From assembly GCF_003332325.1 (NCBI RefSeq), contig NZ_CP029295.1:682001-746000 (forward strand): DNA of 64,000 nt. The letters are read 5' to 3'. Positions 35,082-45,930 of this stretch are shown piece by piece. The number at the start of each line of letters is the position of its first letter. Position 1 is the first letter of the stretch. Below the pieces are notes generated by a model, which was given only the letters and a program-made list of their open reading frames with translations, did no database searches and was not told where the DNA came from. This DNA is from [Mycoplasma] phocae (lineage in GTDB: Bacteria; Bacillota_I; Bacilli_A; Mycoplasmatales; Metamycoplasmataceae). The position numbers and the translations under genes are program-made.

Positions 35082-35087
35082 TATAAT
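35082..35087 (+). promoter_or_regulatory. -10 box for mnmE
   Basis: TATAAT ends 6 nt before the ATG at 35094 (TGAGAT between). Probable leaderless transcript. Confidence 0.5.
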
Positions 35088-35093
35088 TGAGAT

Positions 35094-36440
35094 ATGAATT
35101 TAAATGATACTATTGCAGCTATTTCATCAGGTAATATTAATCAAGCTATTTCAATTATTAGAATATCAGGCCCTGACGCCGTTAACATTATTAAAAAAAT
35201 TTTTAATGGGAAGATTGGTGAAGATAAAACAATAACGTATGGAAATATTATCGACAATAACACCAATAAAATTGTTGATGAAGTTTTGGTAAATTGATTT
35301 ATTGGAACAAAAAATTATACTGGTGAAGATACGGTTGAAATTAATGCACATGGTGGGATTATTGTTACTAACAAAATCCTTAATTTAATTTTAGCGAATG
35401 GTGCGAGACTCGCAAATCGAGGCGAATTTACTAGAAGAGCATTTTTAAACGGAAAGATTAGTTTAGATAAAGCGGAAGCAATTAATAGTCTTATTCATGC
35501 CAAAACAAATACTCAAGCCGAAATTGCAATCTCTCAATTCAATTCAAAAGATAACGATTTAATTGAATCTCTTGAACAGGAGCTTTTAAGAATCATTTCA
35601 ATTACTGAAATTAACATTGATTATTCTGATTATAATGACATTGAACAAATGGATAAAAATAAACTTTATCCACTTGTTAATAATCTTCTTAAAAAAATTG
35701 CCATTATTATTAATAAATCAGAAAATGCGTCTGATGTTTATAAAGGCGTTAATGTTGCTATTGTAGGAAAACCTAACTCAGGTAAATCTTCACTTCTAAA
35801 TTGCCTTCTATCAAAAAATAAAGCAATTGTTACCAACATTCCAGGAACCACTAGAGATACAATTGAAGGAGAATTTGAAATAAATGGAGTTTTATTTAAG
35901 CTAGTTGACACCGCCGGAATACGTGAAACTAAAGATCAAATTGAGGCAATGGGAATCGAAAAATCACTTGCCGCAATTAAAGAAGCAAGAATTGTTATTC
36001 ATATGCATGATGGTTTTAATTTTGATGAAGAAGAAGAAAAACTTATTAAGAAAATGTCACAAGGAAAACAATATATTTCTGTAATTAATAAAATTGATAC
36101 ATTAACAAAAAAACCAAATTTTTTAGATAAATCGTTTGTTTATATTTCAGCCAAGAATAATAATGTTTGAGATTTAAAATCTTCATTAATGCGAAACTAT
36201 TTTAATATAAATTTTGATGATAGCGATATCTTATATAATACAAGAAAATTAAGTTTATTAAAACAGGCATCACTATCATTAAAAGAAGCTTTGAAAGGTT
36301 TGGAAGATGGTTTTGGTCCTGAAGTAGTAATTTTAGATTTAACCAAAACCTGAGAATCGCTGCGTGAAATTTTAAATAAAGGTCATGATAATGAGGCGCT
36401 TCTTGATAATATGTTTAGTAAATTTTGTTTAGGAAAATAA
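35094..36440 (+). CDS. mnmE: tRNA modification GTPase MnmE
   Basis: 448-residue GTPase that with MnmG makes the 5-carboxymethylaminomethyl group on wobble uridine. The N-terminal domain has [20 protein letters not shown]; the central G domain has GKPNSGKSS (near 225), DTAGIRET and NKID; the C-terminus ends FCLGK, the conserved C-x-G-K with the catalytic Cys. Length is typical. Followed 3 nt later by the rRNA methyltransferase, likely one transcript. Confidence 0.95.
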
Positions 36441-36443
36441 TTT

Positions 36444-37772
36444 ATGAAATTTAATCTTGGTCAAACATTAATAGTTAAGGCTCAAAAATTAACTTACGAA
36501 GGATACGGAGAATATAGAATTAATAATTTTCCGATATTTATTGAAAATTTGTTGCCAAATGAAGAAGCAAAAATTATTTTAAAACAAATTAATTCAAAAT
36601 ATGCTTTTGCTGAAGTGTTGGAAAGATATAGTGATTCTCCAATTAGAAATGTAAATATTTATAATGAAAATCTACTAAATTCTGGCTCCGCTATGCTTAT
36701 GCATCTTAAATATGATGAACAAATAAAGTTCAAACAAAATATCGTAAACACTTTATTCTTAAGAGAATTGAATTACTTAGATGTTTTAGATATTATTCCA
36801 TCACCAAAAATATGAAATTATCGAAATAAAATTTCGTTACAAATAGGTCAAACAAATGACAAAGAATTTCGCCATGGTTTTTATAAAAAAAGAAGTCATG
36901 ATTTAGTAGACCAAAGTTCATATGATTTAGCCGATGAAAATCTTAATAAAATGATTCTAGATAGCATTCAAGCAATAAAAACAACTTTGAAAAATAACAA
37001 TTGAATTAAAAGAAGTAAAGTATTTGAAATAACATTTAAATATTCTTCATTTTTGGGCGAAAGTCAAATAGTTCTTCATTCTCTAAATGAGGGAGAAATT
37101 AGTGATGAATTTATAAAGCTAATTCAAAGCAAATGAATGAAAATTTCAATTATTAGCAACGTTTATAACAAAAATTATAAATTTATAAAAACTAAAATTT
37201 TAGCAAATAATTTGGCAATTGATTTTAAAATGAATGATCTAGTTTTTAGCGTTAATTCTGATGCCTTTTATCAAATTAATGAATGGCAAACTCAAAAAAT
37301 TTACTCTGATATTTTTTCATTAATATCTAACGATGAAATTGTTTTGGATGCTTTTTCAGGGGTATCTTCAATAGGAATTTTTATTTCCAAAAAAGCTAAA
37401 AAAGTAATTAGCGTAGAAATTAATAAAGCTTCAACTGAATCGGCTAAAATAAATCTCAAAATTAATGAAGTTAAAAATTTAGATATTGTTAACCAAGATG
37501 TTAAAAATTTTTTGTTAGAATCTAAAAACATTTTTAACACCGTTGTTGTTGATCCTCCTAGGTCGGGGCTTGATAAAGAGGTGATTAATTCTTTTATAAA
37601 TAGTAATATTTCTAAAATTGTTTATCTAAGTTGTAATCCTAGAACCCTGGTTAGGGACATAAAGAATTTTACAGCGGCTGGTTATCATATTAAATATGTT
37701 AGACCTTATGACATGTTTCCGCAAACTCCACATATTGAGACTCTAGTACTTTTAGAAAAAAATATAATTTAA
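36444..37772 (+). CDS. rlmD: 23S rRNA (uracil-5-)-methyltransferase, RumA/RlmD family
   Basis: 442-residue SAM-dependent RNA m5U methyltransferase of the TrmA/RumA/RlmCD group. An N-terminal TRAM-like beta domain (IVKAQKLTYEGYGEYRI) precedes the catalytic domain: VLDAFSGVSSIGIF (SAM motif I, near 297), VVVDPPRSGLD (motif IV, near 368), SCNPRTLVRD (catalytic Cys) and PYDMFPQTPHIETL. The four-Cys Fe-S cluster motif of E. coli RumA is not evident, as in many Firmicute members. The exact target uridine cannot be read from sequence. Confidence 0.88.
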
Positions 37773-37970
37773 TCACAATTAATAATTTGAATAAAATTTT
37801 CAATATAATTATTGAATTTTTTTATTTTTAACTAAATTAATATCTATTTTTAAATTAATTTTATTTAAATTTATTTTTTTAAAATAAATTGTTAACACTT
37901 AATATAAAATTAAAATTTGTATATTTCACTTTTTATTATATTTTTTTATAAGTTTATAAGGAGAATTATT

Positions 37971-38741
37971 ATGAAAAATAAAAATTTTAAATTAGGAATT
38001 TTTCTACCAATAATTTTTATATCATTACCACTAATCGCAGCTTCTTGCAAAACCAATTGTGATAATTTAGTGAAACTTAAATTAAAAGAAAAAGATCAAT
38101 TGGAAGAATTTCATAGTGCTAAATATCCAACTAATTTGTTGTATTTAAATTTATATGCAATAACTTTTGCCCAATTTATTGATTTATATGAAAATAATAG
38201 TATAAGAAATTATAAATATATTAGCGAATCCAAAACAATAATAAATAAATTACTGAAAGATGATCCAAAAGAACAAAATGGACTTCTAAATATTTTAAAT
38301 TTAATAAACAGTTATGAAAATTATTTGAATAATAAGCAAGGTTCTTTAGATTTTGAAGAGATTATTAATAATATTTACTATCCTTCATTATCTAAAACTA
38401 ATGATAAATATTCTGAAATATTAATTTTGTTAATTGAGAAATCTGGCAATTTTTTCAATAAATATAAATATGATCGTATTTCATGAACTCATTTTGATGT
38501 TTTTCGACTAATTTGAGATATTTTAATAAATCTAAAAGAAACAAAACATTACTATTACCTTGTTTTGTTCTATCCTCGATTAGTTTTAAAATGATATATG
38601 GAAAGTGATGATGGAGATAGTAGAATAAAAGAAGTCGCTAAATCAATTAAAGAAATTTTTGACAAAACAATAGTAAATAAAGGTGAATTAGAGATAAAAG
38701 ATATCAATAAAATCAATGAAATTATCAAGCAAATAGATTAA
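37971..38741 (+). CDS. Lipoprotein of the KKKNF family
   Basis: 256-residue lipoprotein; signal MKNKNFKLGIFLPIIF with lipobox SLPLIAASC. It has no repeat linker: the conserved domain starts soon after the Cys (KYPTNLLYLNLYAITFAQFIDLYENNS). The domain matches those at 32606 (broken), 40927 and 56809: an N-terminal helix with Tyr-x-Asn-Leu-Tyr, a segment ending in an NxxSYENYLN-type helix and a C-terminal helix KDINKINEIIKQID. AAGGAG lies 7 nt before the ATG. TTGTTAACA occurs at 37889-37897, 75 bp upstream. Function unknown; probably surface exposed. Confidence 0.85.
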
Positions 38742-38782
38742 TTGCGATAATTATTTAATTAATTAATTCAATAGTTATAGTC

Positions 38783-38827
38783 TAAACAAAAAAACAAGTA
38801 GGAGTAAATTACTTGTTTTTTTGTTTA
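38783..38827. terminator. Strong bidirectional terminator
   Basis: An 18-bp stem, TAAACAAAAAAACAAGTA with its exact complement, around a 9-nt loop, between two convergent lipoprotein genes. Confidence 0.8.
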
Positions 38828-38845
38828 GTATGAAAATTTTAAAAT

Positions 38846-40018
38846 TTAGCTTGTTGGCTTCATTGTGTTTGACATTTTTTTCTTTATTTCTTCTTCTAAT
38901 TTATATAATTCATCAAATGTTTTTGCATTGATTATTTTTGTTTTGTCGTCGTTTTCTTTTGCAAAATCAAGAATTTTAAATTTTTCAGCTATAAAATATT
39001 GATAAATAGGGCTTAAATCGTTTTCATTTTTTGATTTATTGATTAAATTAACAAATTCATCGTATTTATTTTTATTTTTACTTTCTAATCCTTTTATTAA
39101 ATCTAAAAGATTATATTTTATTCTTGAGTTAGTAATTTCTTCTCTTAGTTTTGCTAATTCTCGCAAAGATAATGCGGCATTAATTTTTTCTCTCAATTTG
39201 GCTTTTTCATCTTCTGGAGCACCACTAGAGTTTAGAATTCCTAATATCTCTCTTTTTTGAATATTGATACCTTTTATTCCATTGTCAAATTCTTGTGCTT
39301 GAACATTAATTGATTCAGGTTTATTTTTATTAAATTCTAGTTTTACATAATATTCAGCTTGAACATCTGAATTTTTTATAGTAACTTTAGCATATAAGAA
39401 GATTTCGGTTAAATAATATGTTGATTTAGTTTCGTCAATTGAAAAACCATCAATTCCAACAATAGTTAATTTTTTAAAATCAAACATTTTATTTTTTTCA
39501 ATTTTTTCATCGTACTTAAATTTAACAGCTTTTATTTTGTCGTTTAATTCTTTTTGTTTATCAAATTCTTGTTTTGTTATTACTGTTCCCACAGTTTTAT
39601 TAGTATTGCTTAACATAAATTTAATGTAAACCAAAAATTCACGGTTTTTATTTAAGGTGGTAAGTTGAACAAGAACGCCTTTGTCTTTGTAATTTATAAA
39701 ATTTGATTTTGCGCTATCTTTTTGAATTGTAAAATCGGTTTCAGAAATTGAAATCTTGTCAATTGCAAAATTATTAACATTAGTAAATTCAGAGTTGTAG
39801 GTAAATGTTGCTTTATTTAGTTTTTCTTGTAATTCAGCAGTAGTAGGTCCCTTTTTATCCATATCAGGCTCCTTTTTATCTTTACCCTTATCTTTATCTT
39901 CTGTTTTTCCATCCATGTCTTTACCTTTGCTATTTCCGCAAGAAGCAGCAATTAATGGCAATGTAATAACACTTGCAAAAGTCCCTAATGAAATAAGTAT
40001 TTTAATTGATTTTTTCAT
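38846..40018 (-). CDS. Variable-type surface lipoprotein (lipoprotein 17-like)
   Basis: 390-residue lipoprotein starting MKKSIKILISLGTFASV with lipobox LPLIAASC; AAAGGA precedes the ATG at 40018. A charged DKxK/PDMDKK linker (residues 30-60) separates the anchor from two copies of a beta-rich repeat like the lipoprotein 17 family of variable mycoplasma surface proteins: ATFTYNSEFTNVNNFAI near residue 75 and KFKYDEKIEKNKMFDF near residue 170. Residues about 310-350 (KYDEFVNLINKSKNEND) resemble a stretch in the lipoprotein at 5346-6278. The repeat structure and charged linker suggest antigenic variation; this is inference. Confidence 0.85.
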   Translation of the reverse strand: MKKSIKILISLGTFASVITLPLIAASCGNSKGKDMDGKTEDKDKGKDKKEPDMDKKGPTTAELQEKLNKATFTYNSEFTNVNNFAIDKISISETDFTIQKDSAKSNFINYKDKGVLVQLTTLNKNREFLVYIKFMLSNTNKTVGTVITKQEFDKQKELNDKIKAVKFKYDEKIEKNKMFDFKKLTIVGIDGFSIDETKSTYYLTEIFLYAKVTIKNSDVQAEYYVKLEFNKNKPESINVQAQEFDNGIKGINIQKREILGILNSSGAPEDEKAKLREKINAALSLRELAKLREEITNSRIKYNLLDLIKGLESKNKNKYDEFVNLINKSKNENDLSPIYQYFIAEKFKILDFAKENDDKTKIINAKTFDELYKLEEEIKKKMSNTMKPTS

Positions 40019-40286
40019 ATTACTAGAATCCTTTCTTTTCACTTTTGTTTGTTTACAAAATTTACTTAAAATAAAGTCTTTTAAGTATATATCTTGTACT
40101 TTTATGATAACACAAAAATTAGGTCAACCATTTTTTTAGTAATTGGGGAAATATTTTATTTACGTTTTTTGTACTTTTTTATGAAAAAAATGCTTAAAAA
40201 AAGTAAATATTAGTTTTTTTTAGAGAAAACTGCAATGAAAAAAATGCTCAATATTATGCCCTAGTTGATTAACCATTTTAATGGAC

Positions 40287-40304
40287 ACATTATCTAGATA
40301 ATGT
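40287..40304. repeat. Perfect 18-bp palindrome
   Basis: ACATTATCTAGATAATGT reads the same on both strands and has no T run after it, so it may be a regulator-binding site rather than a terminator. Confidence 0.6.
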
Positions 40305-40480
40305 TCTGTATATTAATAACAATAATCATAGTAAAATTGATTCAAATAAGAAATAAAAAAATAATAATTCATTTAATAATATAAAAAAATAACATCACAT
40401 AAAGCATCACAAAATAATAAAAATAATTAAGAAAGTAAGCATTGTACTCAAAAATTTATTAAAAATAAGGCCTATTTTGA

Positions 40481-40486
40481 TATACT
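40481..40486 (+). promoter_or_regulatory. -10 box of the candidate small RNA
   Basis: TATACT preceded by TTTTGA, about 10 nt upstream of a hairpin; no clear -35 box. Confidence 0.35.
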
Positions 40487-40492
40487 TTAGCT

Positions 40493-40669
40493 GTGTACTA
40501 ATTTTATATACACATTAACAAAAAAAATATGTAGTGTTCGTAATTGTTGTTATATTAATATAATTTATTTAGTATTTATGTTTTTATATATGTTATTTTA
40601 TGTGTTGTTTATAAATTCAGAAATAATAACAAGAATATTTAAAATCGCCTTAGAGATAGGTGATTTTTT
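40493..40669 (+). ncRNA. Candidate small RNA or transcribed leader
   Basis: Runs from the predicted start after TATACT to a clear terminator (AAATCGCC 40642-40649, GGTGATTT 40659-40666, then Ts). Near the 5' end TGTGTA (40492-40497) pairs with TACACA (40509-40514). It has no ORF of note and ends 257 bp before the lipoprotein at 40927, so it seems independent. The terminator is the firm part; start and identity are inferred. Confidence 0.35.
40642..40669 (+). terminator. Intrinsic terminator of the candidate RNA
   Basis: AAATCGCC pairs with GGTGATTT (one G-U pair) around a 9-nt loop, followed by TTTTTTC. It has no coding gene upstream on its strand. Confidence 0.65.
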
Positions 40670-40926
40670 CTAACTTTTTTTAATATTATTTTAGGATTTA
40701 GAGTATTTAAATTTGCAGATAAATACTAAAATTGAAAATTCAAACTACAAAAATTAGCAAATTTAATTTGTTAGTTTTTTAGGTTTTATATTGATTATAA
40801 ATTATTTAAAAATTCGTTATCCAAATCTTTAAAAAAATGTCAAATTCTTCTTTTTTTTAACTATTTTTTCCTATATATACGTATATATATTATAATTGTT
40901 CAATAAAATATGCAAAAGGAATAACT

Positions 40927-42027
40927 ATGAAAAAGAAAAACTTCAAGTGATGAATTGCTCTACCATCAGTGGTTGCAATCCTTCCCTTAATCGCAGCTTC
41001 ATGTGGAAAAAAAGATAATGGTAGTCAAGGTGGCAGCGATCAAGAAATGATGAAAAAACCTAATAAACCTGATGATAGCATGAATAATAATGATCAAGGT
41101 ATGAATAAAAAACCTGATAATATGGACAAAGATAATGGTAAACAATCAGAAAAAAATCAAGATATGAAAAAACTTTTACCAGACGGCATGAATGAAAACA
41201 ATAAAAAAGATATGAATAATGGTAATAAAAAACCTGACACTGACAAACAGGGAGATAACAGTAAACAGGAAATGAAACCATCCCCTGATGATATGGATAA
41301 AAATCAAAATGATAATAAGGAAATGAAGGATCCCAACAAAAAAGATCAAGATAATATGTCTAAAGATAAGATAGATGATGAAAAAACATTAGAATTCAAA
41401 AGAAAAATATGGTATTCAAATTTATATTTTTTAGCATATCAATCATTTGTTGATGTTTATGAAAAATCAGGCGGTTCGGATACTAAATATGAAACATATC
41501 AATTTGAGAATGAAGCTTTTTTTATTTTAAATGAAATAAAGGATGATAAAAATAAAGAATATATAGATAATGGTAAGAAGTTTATACAGGATTTTATTGA
41601 GTATAAAAGTAATCAAAATTCTGAATTCAAGAAAAATTTAGAAAATGTGATTGTAGCAGGGGCTCCCAGTGGCATTTATGCTAAATTTCTCGTTTTTATT
41701 GAAAATAAAAATCGGGAATTTTCTGAACTAAATAAAGCTAATCCAAACGATAATAACTATAGAATTTATTTTTTCATAGGAATATGAGATTTAATGAATG
41801 AAATAAAAGATGAAAAATTTTATAAGTACACAAATTTGTTTCAAGCAAAATATCAATTAGAACAATATTTGAAAAAAATGAGTGATCAGAATATCAAAAA
41901 CAAATCGCAAAATATTTTGAATAAATTAAATGAAACAATAGGTAAAAAAGGTTCTCTTTCTAAACAAGACATAGAAGATATTAATAAAGAAGTTGATGAA
42001 ATTAAGAAAATTCTTAATATTCAATAA
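40927..42027 (+). CDS. Lipoprotein of the KKKNF family with a charged repeat linker
   Basis: 366-residue lipoprotein; MKKKNFKWWIALPSVVAIL and lipobox LPLIAASC. Residues about 28-150 form a low-complexity hydrophilic linker rich in Asp, Asn, Lys and Met, with loosely repeated units of the type KKPDxMD and NNxxxMNKKPD. The conserved C-terminal domain begins FKRKIWYSNLYFLAYQSFVDVYE and ends DIEDINKEVDEIKKILNIQ, aligning with the lipoprotein at 56809 almost throughout but with a quite different linker. The linker presumably projects the domain from the membrane. A 10-bp stem terminator follows, shared with the MATE gene. Confidence 0.88.
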
Positions 42028-42060
42028 CGTATTGTTTTTAAACAAAAAAACAATAAATTA

Positions 42061-42094
42061 AAAATGGTAATCGCATGAAATTACCATTTTTTTA
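42061..42094. terminator. Bidirectional terminator
   Basis: AAAATGGTAAT pairs with ATTACCATTTT around a short loop, T runs on both sides, between the lipoprotein and the convergent MATE gene. A partial copy of the left half (AAAAATGGTAATCGCA) lies after the lipoprotein at 56809. Confidence 0.75.
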
Positions 42095-43693
42095 TAATCT
42101 TTTTGCATATTTTTGTCATACGCGGCTATTTCATCTGAGATTGAATAAAGTGCTTCTTGCGATTGGATCTACCAAGGCAATTAATGAAATTATAATAATA
42201 TATGTTTCAGCACTTAGTTTGGTTGATGCTTTTGATGTGTTTTGATAAATACCAACAAAATAAATTGTGCTAAGTTGTAGACCAATCATGGTAGTTAGTG
42301 CCACTAATATTGGCATTCATACATCATTGGCACCTCATAAACCTCTCAAAATTGTTAGATTACCAACATCAAAAATTGCTTTAACCATAAAAATTGCCAT
42401 AATGCTATAACCTAAAGAATCTATCAGTTGCTTGTCAATTGAGTAAATTGCTAGCATTGGATATGTCATAGTTATTCCGAGTATAGAAAAAATTATTTGT
42501 GCGTATAGTCCTAATTTAAAAGCACTTCTTCCGAGTGAATGAGCTCTATTAAAATCTTGTTTACCAATTTCAACGGCCACTATTACACTAGTAACATATC
42601 CTAGTGCTAATGTAAATGAATTAAAGACATCATATCCATTATTTACTGCTCTTCATATTCCAATAAATTTATCTTGTGAAATGGCATATGGAATTGAGGC
42701 AGCAATAAAATATTGTGAAGTAAATCAAATTCCGGTTTCAATGGCAATTGGAGCTCCAATTTTTAATACTTCTTTAATGTATTTAGAATTTCAAGATAAT
42801 TTAAATGGTATTTTGGGTTGTTTTTGAATTATTAGTTTATTTACAAAAATATATGCTACAAATAATTGGATTAAGCCCCCAATAATTGTTTCCAATGATA
42901 TTAAAATCATAAGATCAATTTCTTTGGGAATTAGAAGAATTGAATATGTTCAAATTGTCCGAAAAAATATTGCAGCAATAACTCCAACAATAGCAAATTT
43001 ATTTTTTTCAATAGATTGTAGTGCTGAAGTGAGAATATAGGCAATTGAAACTATAAATATATCTAGAGTGGATATTCTTAAAAATTTTTGTGCAAATTCT
43101 AATTCGTTGTTAACTAAAACAATAGGATGACTATTGGCAAAAATTTTATTGTCAAAAGTTCCGCCGTTTGTTAAAATGTGAATTGGTATTTGATTATTAT
43201 TAGCAATCGATAAATTGCTTTTAAAAATTTCATAATTCTCTTTTGTTGTTCAACCATATATTGCAGATTCTCGTGCACCGGCCTTTGAAAGAATAATTGG
43301 CGAGATACCAAACATAATAAAGTAGCATATAAAATTCAAAATAAGTGAAATGTATATTGCAGATGAAATGACTTGTGGAATTTTATTAACTTTGTTCTGT
43401 CCATATAAATTTGAGGCAACAACTAAGACTCCAAGTTGATAAATAATTGGGATAAAAACCAAAATTTTATAAACAGTTATAATTTTAGAAATTGCATAAA
43501 AATAATATCCATTATAAGATCCGTCAATATGATAAACACGTTGGTAAAAACTTACTGCAAGAGATCCAATTAATGAAATTATTGAGAAAAATAATGTTTG
43601 AATAAATATTGGTAAAGTGAGTTTAAAAATAAATTTAAAATCTTTAACAGCAAAAAAAATTTTAGTTTTCTCTCTTAGCAGTCCATTTTTCAT
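42092..43693 (-). CDS. MATE family efflux transporter
   Basis: 533-residue membrane protein with about 12 hydrophobic segments. The opening (DFKFIFKLTLPIFIQTLFFSIISLIGSLAV) and the second half opening (IKEVLKIGAPIAIETGIWF near residue 300) are the paired repeats of MATE transporters, with later segments such as LILISLETIIGG. MATE proteins export drugs or metabolites against H+ or Na+; substrate unknown. An 80-residue insertion near residues 150-200 between the usual segments 4 and 5 looks extracytoplasmic (TTKENYEIFKSNL). Starts at 43693, preceded by no strong ribosome-binding site. Divergent from the S41 lipoprotein. Confidence 0.85.
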
Positions 43694-43880
43694 AATTGTT
43701 AATTTTACAAGAAAATAAAAAAATAATAAGTAAAAAAATATTGTATATTTTTCATTTTTTTTATAAAAAATTACCTAAAAATAACTAATAATTTGTCAAT
43801 TTTTTTTAAATTTCCAATTTTAGAATAAAATTTATACAAACATGTTTAAAAAAAATATCCTTAAGGAGGAATCAAAAATA

Positions 43881-45743
43881 ATGAAAAAAACCAGAAAATT
43901 TAAAATTTTGACATCAGTTTTAGTTCCATTAGGATTAGGTGCCATTGCCCCTATATCACTAGTTGCTGCAAGCTGTCAAAATGAAAAAAATAAAAATGAT
44001 ACAAATAGGGAAAAGGACAAAAATAATAAAAAGGATGTAAGAAATCAAAACGGAGAAGAAGGTGGTATTTCAAACATTACCATCGATCCAAAAAATGATG
44101 ATGATCTTGCTGTTAGATCACAAAAATATGGATTCAAGAATTTCAACAACGAATATACAATTGCTGATAATGAATTAACTGCATATTTTAAAGCGGACAA
44201 TGAAGTTGTTCCTTATGTAGATGTTGATGAAGCATTAAATGTACTTAGTGGATTTATTGACACTAGTGCTTTTAAATCATATGTAGATCCAACAAATAAC
44301 CAAAAAGTATATCAAACATATTTTAAAAATCAATTATCTAACCAAGTTATTTTTAACTGAGGCAAAGACTTCATTCATGCTACAAGTACATCATTCTTCT
44401 ATGAAATACTAAAGCCTGAAGAACAAACCAATAGTGCTCAATTTTTAAAAACCAATTACAGCAACCGTTTTGAAGACAATAAAGGTGTGCTATTTGATTT
44501 AAAAAAATATGGTATGGACATTATTTACAAGGAAGGAAAACTACTATTACCATTTCCAATATTTAACACTTTATTTATGAGTCAAGCATTCACTAACTTA
44601 TATTTCAACGGTGAAAACTTTACTAATGTTTCAGCTGGTGTTAATGCCTTTGGCGAAACTCCAATTACAGCATTAGAAAGAATTAGAAAAAACAAGAAAA
44701 ACAATCAAACTCCAACCAAAGAAGAAAGAGAAGCTACATATAAACACTTTTTATTTGTAATGGACCATTTCTATGGTTTAAAACAACATAAAAAAATAAA
44801 ATCATTTGACTCATATATTAGTGATGATGATAAAGCAAAATTCTTATCAACAAACAAAGACGATTTTAACCAAGCTTATGTTAATATCTTCCAAAAGCAA
44901 TTAAATGAATTACACACCAGAATGAATTCTCTTTCATACTATGAGGAAAGATGAGTAGCACCATGAACTGAAATTTTGGCTGGTAAAGATCTTAGCGGTG
45001 ATTATTCTAAGAAATTTAATGCTAATCGTAAAAAATTAGTTGAAAACTTTGAAAAAGCATTTGACAAAAAAATTAAAGATTTCAATGCTGATGATTACAT
45101 AAAATATGAAGGTAATACTGCTTTTGTTACATTACTAAGATTCGAAGATGGAACTAAAGAAGAATTAGCTAAACCAGACAGATGAAAATATGACACATAC
45201 TTCTTAATGAGATATTTAATGGAAGAACAATTATCTAAAAAACCAGAAATTAAAAATATTGTTTTAAACTTAGCAATTAATGGTGGTGGAAGTGTTTCAT
45301 CTATGGTTAGAACATTAGGATTCATGACTAACAAAGAAGTTTTAAACCGTGAATACGATGTACTAAATCGTCGTGCTGATTTAAGTAAATCACTAGTTGA
45401 TACCAAAGGTAATAATGAATATGGTAAAAACGCATATGAACAATACAATTGAAATATTTTAGTTGGTATTAATACATTTAGTGCAGCTAACCAATTGACA
45501 AGTATTGTTAAAGAAATGGGAATTGCCAAAATCATTGGTCAAAGAACTGGTGGGGGTATGTCAGCTATTATGCCAATCACTCTTTTAGATGGTACAACTG
45601 TAACAATTAGTTCACCTAATAACGCTGTTTTCGGTGAAAAAAATGAATCAATAGAAGATGGAATTGTTCCAGATATGGAATTACCATACGAAAAATTCTA
45701 TGACTACAAATACATTGACAGTATTCTTTCAAAAACAAATTAA
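43881..45743 (+). CDS. S41 family peptidase, surface lipoprotein
   Basis: 620-residue lipoprotein with signal MKKTRKFKILTSVLVPLGLG and lipobox SLVAASC; AAGGAGG is 12 nt before the ATG. After a charged linker (KNDTNREKDKNNKKDV) a novel N-terminal region leads to a C-terminal S41 (C-terminal-processing/tricorn-like) core: FLMRYLMEEQLSKKPEIKNI, NLAINGGGSVSSMVRTLG near residue 470 and the catalytic Ser in NTFSAANQLTSIVKE (Ser534), then RTGGGMSAIMPITLLDGT. Expected to act outside the cell, perhaps on host or own surface proteins. Encodes several UGA-Trp codons. An intrinsic terminator follows. Confidence 0.88.
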
Positions 45744-45758
45744 TAGAAGAAATAACAC

Positions 45759-45789
45759 AAACATCAGAACATTTAGTTTTGATGTTTTT
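45759..45789 (+). terminator. Intrinsic terminator after the S41 peptidase
   Basis: AAACATCA pairs with TGATGTTT, extended by AA/TT across one bulge, followed by TTTAT. Confidence 0.65.
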
Positions 45790-45884
45790 ATTTATATTTT
45801 CTAAGGTAAAATGCCATAAAATCAATAGCATACTAAATTAATTATTTTAAATGATAGCTAATTAATTGCCACTAAAAATCGGAA

Positions 45885-45916
45885 ATAAAAACGCAGCTAT
45901 GACTAGCATAACTGCG
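45885..45916 (-). terminator. Intrinsic terminator of the GGCT-like gene
   Basis: CGCAG and TATG pair with CATA and CTGCG around ACTAG; on the minus strand the stem is followed by TTTTTATTT. Confidence 0.65.
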
Positions 45917-45930
45917 AACAAAAGTTTTTG

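Larger units (their letters stand above)
34528..35093. other. Divergent intergenic stretch, 565 bp
   Basis: Between tmcAL and mnmE. Holds repeat arm B (34561-34749) and the mnmE promoter at its right end; the middle is A/T-rich with no coding potential. Confidence 0.6.
40019..40926. other. Intergenic stretch, 900 bp between divergent lipoprotein genes
   Basis: No coding gene. Contains a perfect 18-bp palindrome (40287-40304), a candidate small RNA (40493-40669) with its terminator, and promoter sequences for both flanking lipoproteins. The remainder is low-complexity A/T. Confidence 0.6.
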
